A stretch of DNA of 64,000 nt from Phoronis australis. Its lineage: Eukaryota > Phoronida > Phoronidae. Below the pieces are notes generated by a model. That model saw only the letters and a program-made list of their open reading frames with translations. It was not told where the DNA came from and did not search any database. Of this stretch, positions 25,901 through 37,900 are shown piece after piece. The translations under genes and the position numbers were made by a program. Position 1 is the stretch's first letter; every line of letters begins with the position of its first letter. Where the stretch lies: the NCBI GenBank assembly GCA_002633005.1, contig NMRA01000008.1, positions 1,506,206 through 1,570,205 of the forward strand, given 5' to 3'.

Positions 25901-28900
25901 GACTTTAGATTGCTAAGATTCTCTTCTGACATTCTCATGAGAATATAAACTTGAAAAAACATTCAAAGGTGCTGTAAGCCGCCTTGTGTCAAAACTTTCG
26001 ACTGGTGAGTTCTGGACTTGTTTCTTACTAATTAAAAGCGGTTTTTGTACTTGGCAAGAACTGACAGGTCGATGTTTGAGGCCACACTGGGCACGTAAAA
26101 TGACCCACTGGGTCAAGCTAACTGAGACAGCATTCAGATGCCTTCCAATGAGAAGACAGAACATCCGTCTGATCTACCTTTTTATCATCTCTCCCAGAGC
26201 TGCTGACAGATCTGCCTTCCTGGAGCGAGAAAGATACATTCTAATGGTTTACCCCTGATTAGGCTCTGTTCACCCTTGGTGAGCACACAATTGACTAGAA
26301 TATTAGTGTTCATCTCAGTGACGTTTTCGTTCATTTTCTTGATGTTCTCATTCATTTCAGTCTTCATTTTGTTCATTTCAGTGGTATTGACGTTCATCAA
26401 CTGCTGGGACGTACACTGGGCTGCCAGGGTGCAAGACGTCTTCACCTATGCTAAAGTCCTGGCCCTTGTTCTTATCATCATCACTGGATTTGTCAGACTC
26501 GGCTTGGGTAAGTTATTCACATCCCAGGTTGCACTGCTTGTACGATACCGTTTCCTCGTATTTGAACAAAAAAGAATCCCCAAAACGGTTATTTGTTCCA
26601 GTTTTCAAAGGCGTAGTATGGTGCTGAAAATACCCACTTTTTATGGATCTGAGAAATGGTTCTTTAGGCTCATGTGCATTCTAATATTGCAATACATTTA
26701 TCCAGAAATGGTGAAGGCATATTTGCCTGAGTGAATCGACCATTCCATTTTTATTACAAATTTCTAAGCGTCCATGCTCGGTTTACCGTCCAACCTCTGT
26801 TTTTTTGATTTCCCAGTTGAAGTGTCCCGGGCATTTACCCGGGTGAGTACGGTAAATATGAAGTATGAAGTGGAGCGTTACGACTTGACGAAATGACATG
26901 TCTCCAAACATGTTGCTTTTTTGTTTGCTCATATTCTACATGTCACATTTTTATGTTTGCTTGTTATGTCTCGACAGCTTTGATTTTGTCGTCGAGCTTT
27001 TGTGAAGCGGCGCATATGCAACGATTCTTATTGCCGATATCGTTGGCAATAAAATGGTATCGTATGCACTGGCCTTAATCACATTTATGTTTGTTTAATG
27101 TCTTGATGTCTGTCCAGCTGTACATAGTAATCGTCCAAATGTGTGTGTGTGTGTGTGTGTTTGTGTGTGTTTGTGCGTATAGCCTATTCACATGCTTAAC
27201 TGAGAAACATGCCTAGTAATTGTTTACTTAAAGTCGCTTTGAATTCTGGAGTATTCTCATGTGTTCAGCTTCTGTTAAAGAAACCCCCTTTTCTAGGTCA
27301 CTCCTGTGGTTGACTTTGGTGACTACTGCTCTTGTGTTTCTGGAGAGTAACACCAACTGAGTTAAACTGGCAAAGAATTGGTAAAAAATGCCGTTGGTAA
27401 ACCTGTCGTGGATTCATTCTTGAGGGCAAATGTGACAGTTCACCGGCAGTGGTTTACGACCTCTAAAACATTGAAAACCTACAATAAATTACCTCCAGTC
27501 TATTCGCCCATTGGGCATACATCACATTATCCCTCGTGGTCGTGGACAGCCCTCCAGAGACCTGGGACTGACTCCACAGATCAAGAAGCGTTTAGATTTG
27601 TCAGTCCACATTTTTTATTCTACTCCACTGGAAGTGTGGCTTGCAAAGCGCTTTGCGCGAAATAAAGTTTCCCGTTAGCATAATTGCTTCGTTTGATGTT
27701 TGCCATGGCAAATAACGCAGTTGTTAGCGGTAATGCACCCGCTAAATTTGCCGCACAGGCGAAAAGCGCTATTCCGAGCATTCACATGCAAGTAAGAATA
27801 CCACTAATGGAGTATAGCAAGTTTCCTGGTAATCGTGTGCATGTGAATGGGTCTTATGTGTGATAACGTTATGGGTATGCTGAGCCATGTGTTAGTTCTA
27901 GTTTATTGATCAGAGATATCTGTCACAGAAGAGTACTTTTAGATTATAATGACATTTAAATGAAGGGAGCACAATAGATGACACTTGTGCAACAGCTGCT
28001 GTCTGTAAATTTTAGCTGCTCAGGAGATAGTTTTTACTTAGTGAAATGAAGTTTCTTTGTTCGTGTGCTACATATCACAATTCTTATCAGAGCAACGTGA
28101 AATGTACACACAACATGTGTTTTGCGATTGGCTGGGAGCCTATTGTTTTTGATTAAAATCGGAAACAAGATGGCTTTGTGGTGGCCATTTTTACCTTTGG
28201 TTGACTGTGGAGTTAAAGCTCCACTGTTTCCGGTGGAATTTTTTGGATTTTTTTCTTTGGATAGGTCATTGAAAGAATTATTGGGGATGTCTAGTTTGTT
28301 TTTCTCTAGGCCTTACTGTCCTCTAGTTACTCGAGATTTTCCAAGGAGTGGTCGTTCTTGGACGAAATCAGATGCAATACCAATATCTTTTCAAATTTGT
28401 TATTTAAAGAGATGTCATCACAGGCTGTCTTATACGTTGGTTTTGTCATGGACCTCACCTTTAATATTTTATTCGAGTTTACCAAGTGTCGCTCTTCAGA
28501 GCGCTCTCATTTACACGTCCACAGATCATACTTGTTGTAAGGTAAAATCTCGTTAATTTAGAATAAAAATAATCGGCTAATTTGACCTTTATTCATTTTT
28601 CAATGTCCAAAATTTCTCAAAACCCGATATGGAATTACGGAGAATTTATTTTGTGAGCTACTTAACTTCTATGAAAAGTGAAATAGAAGTTTGCTCGACC
28701 ACCAGATTGTGTCCTTAATTGATGAGATTTACTGTTATAAATGTCCTCCATATTGATTGTGTGAAAGCGATGGCTGACATTAAGGCTATTAAGGACCCGG
28801 CTAGAAAAATTCCAAATTTCGCCATCTTTGGAACAAAATATATCAGAAATCTACTCATTGGATTCGGATGAACTTCTATATAGTATGCTCTCTGCACAGT

Positions 28901-31900
28901 TCTCCGAAATGCTGTAACTAATTGTATTTAAAGTGTTCCACTCTTTCATAGGGGCCATCAAAATATTGAACTTAAATGGATTTTAATGAAGTAATTTAAA
29001 GTTGCTTAAAAGGAAATTAAGACATATTTCTAAAAACTGTGACAGAATTTTTGAGATTTCATCTTGAACATTTGTATCAAATGAAGTTTGGCTGTGTTAA
29101 TGATGCCATTATTTTGCTACAGCTGTAGCACTCTCGGCATGACGATATGCCGAACTTCCAAGCAACAGAATATTTGATTGGTTGATTAGGGGAATTCTTT
29201 TGTGTACGTCACAAATTTAAATATAGCCTTACCTTCATTTCTAACAGCTTTTCTGATTCGTTGCTGAGAGGTAACGTGAGTTATTGAAGGGGTTTTCCAA
29301 GAATTTAGATCGATGACTCGCGAAAACAGAATGTCGGCCGACGGCAATTCAGACGTAGACTTTTCAAATGACGAAATTGGCAATAATTTGTATACTTTTT
29401 ACTTAATTAATATACAAGATAACCCAAAAAGGAATTCTTATATATCTGGCCAGATTTTGTTGACTATTACGACAAAGAAGTTGAATTACATGGCTTTGAA
29501 CCGGAGGAAAACTTTACAGGTCGCGAATTTTGCAATTGGGTCAAACAAACGCCGTTGAACTCCGACAACTTCGCAAATTTTCTGAACATGTGGAGTCTTC
29601 TAGAGCGTACGATGGTTCTGATAAGCAAGTTGAGTACTTTAAAAATTTCTATATTGATGAAATATTCGGTGAAATTGTCAGGGTAATTAATTTGAACGCC
29701 CAAACGAAGCGCGAGTCACAACCGGAAGTCGACAGATTTGAATCGTTGAACCTAACGATCGCCTAATTTAAGTCACTTTATGGACTTCAAATGTAAATAG
29801 AAGATGTGAAATATGATCGAAAATGTATCTTAAGAAATTTTACTGAAGAATATTGACAACACTGTTACTCATAAATCATTTTTATTCTTTAAACGATACA
29901 TTGAATTGGCAAATTGGCAAACAAACACCGGCATTTCAGGTGTTACTTACCTGCATCACGTGAGAGAGTGGGATTTTTTAATTTTGGTGAATTTGTAGAT
30001 AAAGTTCATTCTGTTCTCTACATTTTGGTGTATTACACTTTGAAATTCAATTATAAATGGATTGTTTATGGAATTTTGAAAACAAGCACCTCAGTTCAGC
30101 CCATGTGTGCTAAGTTACTTGGGGTTCAGGGACACAATGGCCGACAGTTACTTGGAGTTGAAAGAGTTAAGGTCAAAAGAGCAGTTGGTGCTGATCTGTA
30201 CTAACTGTCTACAAATGCCTGCCCACATCAATTTCAGCTAATGTCTCATGTTATTTGCTATTTGTTATTTGTTATTTCAGCTAATGTCTCATGTTATTTG
30301 CTAAGTTACAGCAAGGCAAGCCAAGCGAGGGAGTGAAAAAGTGATTATCTGGCAAAATGTCGTACGGTGTACTCGATTTTCAAAAATAACGCCAGACCAT
30401 AATCAACTTTTTTGCCTAATTTAATATTCTGTATCAATAAGTGCCACTTTTATATTCAGTTGTCAGTTTTGTCCAGCACACACGTGCGGCAGAACTGACC
30501 CATACCTAATGACCAAATCCAGGGGACCAGATTTGTCACTCACACTTATTCTTATAAGGACTGGAGTTTCAGGCTACGGAGCAGTTTCATTGCGTGTGGG
30601 TAATTTAAGAGTGCGTGTTTGGGGATTTGCAGATATGGTACTGGGGCTGAGAGAATCATAGTAGGATAGTTTCCACTCCCTGAAAATGTGAAACTCAGCT
30701 CTGCAATGGAATCCAGTTCTAACACATTCTAGTATAGAAGTTCACTAAATTTACTTAGATTATGTCAATATATTGTTACAATATCAATTTCATTCTTCAT
30801 CGATTTTCTGACGACATGGTTACTAAGTGAGTGCTTAACATAGTGTGATAGTTTGTGATAATTTTGAATAAATTTCATATTATTGGCAGCCTTTCATTTT
30901 AATGGTTTTTAGTATCAACGTGCTTGTGCAAGTCGGAGTAGTTATTAGTGTATTATGTCACGCTTAGATATAGAAATTTCAAAGGACCGAGCCTTGTTTT
31001 GTATTGCAATTAATGTATTCTTTTTTTTGGTGAAGTGCAATTTCTTCAAGTCTTTTGCTTTGCCATAAAATTTTGTTTGTAGCAGTGTTCGCATGCTACA
31101 GGTCACACTCGTATGCGAGTGGAATATAAAAAAGTTGTATATTGGGAATAGCTCGAAGCCTATTGTTTTTGGTTGAAATCGGCCGCAAGATAGCATTGTG
31201 GCAGCCATTTTTTGTTTGTGGAGCTATTGCTCCACTGTTTCTTGTGGGATTTTTTCTGTGGATAGATCATTTCAAGAGCTATGGGAAATTTTGTGCATTT
31301 GGTTTTTCTCTTGACTTACTGTTTTCAAGTTATTCGAGACTTTCCGGTGACTGCTTGATAATCGATTGTGTTTTGATGTTGTATCTCTGGTGTTCCTGGA
31401 CGGATCTTTCAGGAAATTGGTATGTGGATGGATCTCGACGAGTAGTACCTGCAATGTGCCATCCATTTCTAGCTACAACGTACTGTCTCGAGATATTCGA
31501 GATTTACTGGTTAAATGAAATGTTCTTTTAGTGACTTATTTCTAGCTGCACTATGGTGATCCATCGTAATCGTGCTTAAAGTCGCATTTTTGTAGGATTG
31601 ACATTAATTTTTAAGTACAACGCTTATCTAGTCAATAGCTCGAGGACTCTGATTTGTGGGCGAAATTAGACACAAGATGGCGCTGTGGCGGAAATTTTTG
31701 TAATAATGTTTGCGGAACTATAGCTTTGCAATGCGTTGACCGAGCCTTCTCAAATTTGGTATGTAAATAGATCTCAAGAGCTATCTGTTGTGCATCATTC
31801 GTTTCTCGCTATATCTTACCGTTCTCGAGCTATTTGAGATTTTTTCGGATTTGATAACTCATTAGCTAATCCCACAATGCTCTTTTAATGGGTTATCATT

Positions 31901-34900
31901 TACTGTGCATTGAAAACCTGACTTAGTTAAGTTTCTAATTACAAACTTAGTCTGCAGGATTCAATAGACATAATCATGTGGGCGTTTCTATTATGTTACG
32001 GACATGGTGATAATGGTAGGTTGTCATTTGGACAAGTGCAATATGTTTCATCCTTATGTTTAATTAGTTTGCCTAGCTGCTGCCATGTTAAACAGTTACA
32101 CAATCCTTCACAAGGGTGCTTTTTCACAATTCTGTCTGTTGAAACATGATGTCTAATACCCACTTGAAGCTGGGCAGGACTGAGAAATGTGCTCTTAAAG
32201 GGACATTATGTATTTTACGACCGGAAAATGTATTTTCGAGATTATTGTTAAATATGATTAGCTTTGACCAAAGCTTCGAAACAATAAAAATCTTGTTTTC
32301 TTATTTTATTACGAATTGTCAATTTTCGTTGTTGTCTTCCAGACATTCACTGAAATCAAACTCAATGACTTAATCAGTTAAATACGCCATAAGTGTCGTA
32401 CATTGAGTACAATTTCAAGTTAACTCAGCAGAGCATTTGGATGCAATGCAAAAGTTTCAGGTTTGAATCCATGCCGAAGTTGATCTCGGAGAAAGGATTT
32501 CCTTACCCATAATGTCATTTTAATGTTATTTTATTGTCGATCAGAATCTCCTCTTGTAAGACTGCCTGTATGCAGCTCCGCATAATACGCGTAGAAGCTG
32601 TATGTTGATCCACTCCTATTGTTCAAATGTGTCCCAACTCGTTCATTCTAGGGTACCACGAGCATTTCCATGAACCATTTGAGAACACTCTCAACGATGT
32701 GGGCAAGGTGTCCCTGGCATTCTACTCTGGCCTCTTTGCTTACAATGGATGGTAAGTTCTAGACGCATTATTTTTGTTGCGCCTTGCCATCAGCAATCGT
32801 CCTTGCTGCATATTCTTCAGCTAGACAAAGCATGCAACATGCTGCTGGTGGCGTTAACTTTTGTTACTTTTTATTGTTCAAACAATGTCTGACTTTTTGA
32901 CACATTGGTAACGTTGCTGTGCGAAATTGATAATTGGGATTTTATAGCTGCATTTTGCCCTTTTTTGCTGTTGCTTAAAACATGTTTTGAAATCTTTACC
33001 GAGGAGCTGAAATTAACTGCTGATTTGCCGTATACTGATGGAAAATGGTCACTGTTTCTTCACATACTGACTCATTTTTAATGGAAGTCCCTGAGCACTA
33101 TTTTCGAATTTCATGTTTGGCCTGCTTGGGGGTTTGTATACTTACTTTTTGGCAACAGAAAATAAGTTCAGTCATGATTGAAAAAAGGTAACTGTTTTTC
33201 ATGCTTCAGTCATAATAAGGAAAATTTCGAGACCAATTTACAAAAGAAAAGGGCCTGCTTTGATATTTTTTAGCCAGCTAAACTGGGTGGAATGTAGCTT
33301 TAATGAATTAGTTCCCAGCCATGTGATGCTCTGTCACACTTGGTCTACTACTGTCACAGTGGCTGCCACTTGCCAGATTGATTGGGTCAATAAAACTCAC
33401 TGCTAATATTGGATTGGTTTCTGGCATTGGAATTACATAACTTCTCAGCCAGATAGCTTCCCTTCCAGTGAGATAGCTTCCCTTCTGAAAACAAGCAAAC
33501 TGTTAATGGATTTTATGGTCTAGGAAGTTCCTAAGGTGTCAACACACAGTACATCAGCTAATCTCTCTGCCACCCTGTAGTTCTTCTGATGGTTCTCACA
33601 GATCTTGAAGACTCCTTGAATTTGGATCAAGGTCTTGAAAAGACCTTCAGTTTGAATATAGGTCTTGGAGGGGTTCTTGGTTTTTACACAAAGCCTCGAT
33701 TTTCCTAAACAATCTGAAATATGAGGATGTTAATTTCTGTTTGTGTTTTTATTGTTTTTATGTTGGTATCGTGATGGTCACCAAAATCAACGTGCTAAAA
33801 TGATACGCTAAAAATTTTCTTAGTCATTGTGATTCAAGTGAGATATGTGTAAACAGGCTCCCACCATACCAGACCCACTAGTCTCAACTCTTACGTACTT
33901 GTGCAGTACTTCAATTTTGTCCAAAATCTCCCTGAAAGCTTTTGAATTTTGTGACCACAATTCTGTATGAAGCATGAATTGTTTGGTTGGCGTGGGTGTT
34001 CGGAAGTGTCGTGTGTTATAGTCCAGCGTCCTCTCTACATGAATTCAGATGTGGCACTGAAAAACGTCTGAATAGTCTTGAGCCACGTTTGAAATCTCCA
34101 GATATATTTGAAAAGCCCAAGTATTTTCTGCTTTGTGAGACGAATAATTGAAGCTGTAACTGCCAACTCATATTTATTTTGTGTTTATTTGTCTGCTATA
34201 AAAATGACATTCTCAGTGTGTGAGAATAGTGTGTAACTAAGGTGCTGTCTGTGAATTAGCAGACAACGATGTGGACACGTACCACGCAATTTGCAGTGTT
34301 TGAACCTTGGCTTTGAGAGCACCCTGTAGGCACTCAGACATGGAGGTCAATAAGCTGTTAGCATGGCACACTATGTTGTTTTGGCTGCCTAGGTACACCT
34401 AAGTGGAGATGAGTCCTTTCCTCAGGTCTTTATCGAGAGTGAAAAAAGATTTTGTAGCATTCCCAACCCACAAGCACTACTCATGATAACTGAAACTTAA
34501 TTATGCTACAAATTTTTAATCTGTTTATCCACATAGTAGAAAACATCCCAGCATAGAAAAATAGGACTAAAAAACTTCAAATTTGACAGTTTTCTCCTCA
34601 AAATTGCCACTTCCCTGTGGTCATAGTAAGTCCCTTGCCAGATGCCCGCTTGGCAATTTTGAATTGTTTAACAGCTACCTGAAATTGCAACCAGACAGCA
34701 GGCGACAGGGGTTGAAAGCAAACTGCAGCTGCCATTTTGTATCTAAAGTAGGTCACGCCTTAAAAAACTTGGCTGTTCTCATTCAGGACGAGTTCTAACG
34801 CACAAGCAGTTCAGTTTCCTTGAAATTATTTTCAACGCATTTCTCAAAACAGCTGCCAACCCCGACACTTTCCCTTTATTTAAATTCTAGGGACTAGAAA

Positions 34901-37900
34901 ATGCCCCGTGGCTGCAGCCCAACTTTTCAATGCCCATGGCAGCAGCCTAACTATTCAGTGCTACCTCAGCATGTATGAATCTGCCAGATTTTTTTTTGCC
35001 AGTCTTAGCTGTTGGTAAGTGCAACGCATGCTGGTCTATTCATATTCATGTCATGAAAAACTGGTGGAAAAACTAATAAGGGTTTCCCGGTTATGGATTG
35101 ACCGATGTATGCTGGCCCTTGCCATAATTAAAAATGTAACCATCGGGTAAAGACTCTGTCGTGGGTTTCATGATGTTGATTACCGTGTTGAGCTTGCTGC
35201 CAACCTGTAGTTCACTTGAACACACTGAATAGATACAAGGATCCCGCATTTTGAGAAAAAGTTTTCTCTGCTGAATAATGGGACATCAAACTGGTTCTCA
35301 AAATCCGGGACCCTGTAAGTGACTGTTGCCCTGAATCTGGTCAACAGTGGAGTCGGTCACCGTGAGTTTCTGATAGCGATCACCAGGGACATGTGTTCCA
35401 TCAACGACATTTTTTCACCTTTTCAATTATTCAAAAATATATCCGGGCATACGTTTGTAAACAAGGAGCTTATAAATGGAAAATAGTTAAGGGAGTTTAT
35501 GGTATCGATTGTGCCATTTATTTTGTTAGTTTAGTTAAGCGTTAGTTACCAGGGCTTGGAATTTTCCGCGGAAACGCGGATTTCCGCTTTTTTCAAATGT
35601 GCTGTCCGCTTTTTTATAATATTTCCGCGTAAAAAAAATCGGATTTGATATAAAATTTCCGCGGCAAATTCCTTTCTTACCGCGGCGTTGCAGACGACGT
35701 TCACCTCGAAAAGCGGAAGTTGCTCTTTATGTTTCGGAGGAACGTAAATTGTCAACATTGCCGGGGCACCTGGGACAGTGTGGTGGGATTTTCAATGGCG
35801 TCTCGTGTTATTGTTAAGCGCGGCGACAAATATTACCGCTCTGCAGCCAAAAATGTGTGGGGTTGGGAGTGGACGGGCGAGCTAAAAGGACGCAGACGCA
35901 TGCTACTGATGGTGGTAACGTTTTCTTTTTTTAGTCCTCTGGATTTTTGTCGAGGAAAGGTTCACATTGACCATTTCAAGGCTGGTTAGCGGGCATGATT
36001 TGAGCCGTAAAAGTTTCCGCGTTTTTTGTCATTGGTCATTCCAAGCCCCGAGTAACATTATTCTGTAGATACAATCCCAAAATGCACGTAAATAAACTGC
36101 CCTGTTTCTCACAAGGCATTTAGTTTTCTTTGACACTCGCTAACACTGCTTAGTTTGGGAACTCCCTCAAAGCACAGAACGTTTCAATCGTGACACCCAA
36201 AAATAGACCCATAGGCCTGTGTTTGAAGTTTTATTTTTACCTAATGTAGGCCTATGCATCATTTGTTCAATCATGGTGACCACAGGCAAGATGTGGCAAA
36301 CTGGTAGTGGTTGCCATGGTGACCATCTTACATAACTGTTGTTGCATGCTCTGCTGATAAGTGTCTTATCTGGTGAAGTGTAAAGCTGAAATGTGTGTGT
36401 ATGATGACTCTGGGGATTTGTTCATTAACTTATAACCAAGCCAAAAATGATGATGTCTTCCCTTTAAACATAGACAGTGGTGTCAACTATAAATTAATCA
36501 TTGCTCTGTACCAGGCTCTTCCATGTTTATGCCCTGAGCATTTAAATTGAGAAACTCAAAAATTCAGTTCAGCACCAGGGTGTATTCAACAGAAGCTAGG
36601 CATTCAAACATGAAATTGTTGAAATCCTGGAGACAATATTCAGCCTAACGTGGGTATATCCCAGAGGAGCACAGTGGACTTGTTCTTAGTGAAGCTTTAT
36701 GCTCGATTACAATCCAAATTCGACCACATGTATGTCTCAGTGAGAAAACTAGTCTCTTGCTATGCCTTAGGGACAGCATTCACACGACTATAGTTTAGCT
36801 GACAATTTGGAGTGACTGAGGAGACTGTTAGATTTCTTGTTTTTACAAATGTCTACCGTAAATTTGTAGTCCCTGTGTGTAAAATTTTTATTGGCACTGG
36901 GCAGTGGACACAAAACGTCGGGATTAAGGGTCACCAAACTGCTTGCCAAAACACTTGTTTAATGTTGTTTTGTATTGTGTCTACGACGTTGAAGCCCCAT
37001 CAAATTTTTATTGGTGTGTACCCTGTATGAGGTTATTAAACAGATGCCAAAAACACGTCATGCAAGTGTTAAAAGAAGCTAGGTGTCATTCCAAAAGGCA
37101 AACTATGGATGTTAACTGCCAGCGTATGAATTGAGCGTATATTTTGTGTACTGTTTTGCAGGAATTACCTGAACTTCTTGACTGAGGAGTTGAAGAACCC
37201 CAACAAGAATCTTCCCATTGCCATCTGGGTCTCGTGCACCCTGGTCATGGTTATATATGTATTGGCTAACGTGGCCTACTTCACCTCTGTCAGTCCTCAG
37301 GAAATGTTGGCCACCCCCGCTGTTGCAGTGGTAAGTCCCAGCTCCTGCCAATGGTAGGAATCAGTTTTCTGAAAAATCAGTTTTCAGGGTTGTAATGTTG
37401 GAGAGTGACGCTGCTTTGGTGCAGAATACATGTCGCTGTGATTTACATTCGGTAAAAATTCTGTGATGGTGAACAATTAGTTTGCTCAAAGTTGTGGCTT
37501 AATTGCACCAAATTTTCGAAATTGGGCAATATTGGCCCGTCCCAAATTCAAAACTTACTATCAGCAACAAAAAATCATCGAGCTCACTGTTACACACCAC
37601 AGGAATGTTACGTCAACGGCTACTTTTGACAATTTCGTGAACTGTATATAGTCTCTTCAGACTCACTGATCTAACATTTGAGAAATATGATAAAGCCTAA
37701 AGTTGCCCTTGTCCCAATCTTCAGAATCAAGAAAATACGAAGTCCTAAATTTTTTAGAGACTGTCTAAAACTGGGGGATTTTCAGTTTAATAATGGCAAA
37801 GGTCAAGATAAGATTTTAGCTTTGGATATGTAGTGGAGGAAGTGAGTATGTCTGATCTCAGGTTCACATGCTGACTGAAATTTTAGCATTTTCACCAGCA

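Larger units (their letters stand above)
18107..26381 (+). other. Transporter intron 2 (8.3 kb)
   Basis: GTGAGT...TTTCAG. Holds CTCF-like array copy 2 (18177-19902), an 'n' at 20704 and a long hairpin (24724-24906). The remaining AT-rich sequence shows no recognisable gene. A 102-codon frame at 23016-23324 has no family resemblance that I can name. Confidence 0.85.
26508..32651 (+). other. Transporter intron 3 (6.1 kb)
   Basis: GTAAGT...TTCTAG. Contains a GT microsatellite (27141-27176), a decayed transposase-like stretch (29313-29763), a 43-bp-period duplication (30232-30302), three diverged copies of a GATGGC-containing repeat (about 28120, 31140, 31640) and a tRNA-like SINE head (32419-32482). 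Confidence 0.85.
32752..37161 (+). other. Transporter intron 4 (4.4 kb)
   Basis: GTAAGT...TTTGCAG. Contains a foldback (35236-35332) and the second CAGGG-ended element (35550-36051); the rest is AT-rich with no recognised gene. Confidence 0.85.

Noticed and set aside
28122-28556. 144-codon frame and its partner at 31142-31531
   Set aside because: Both follow the same dispersed repeat; the encoded residues are not conserved beyond the shared DNA.
32419-32482. Functional tRNA gene
   Set aside because: A good B box but a degenerate A box, and no closable acceptor stem; better explained as a SINE head. The same applies to 15165-15262 and 47016-47085.
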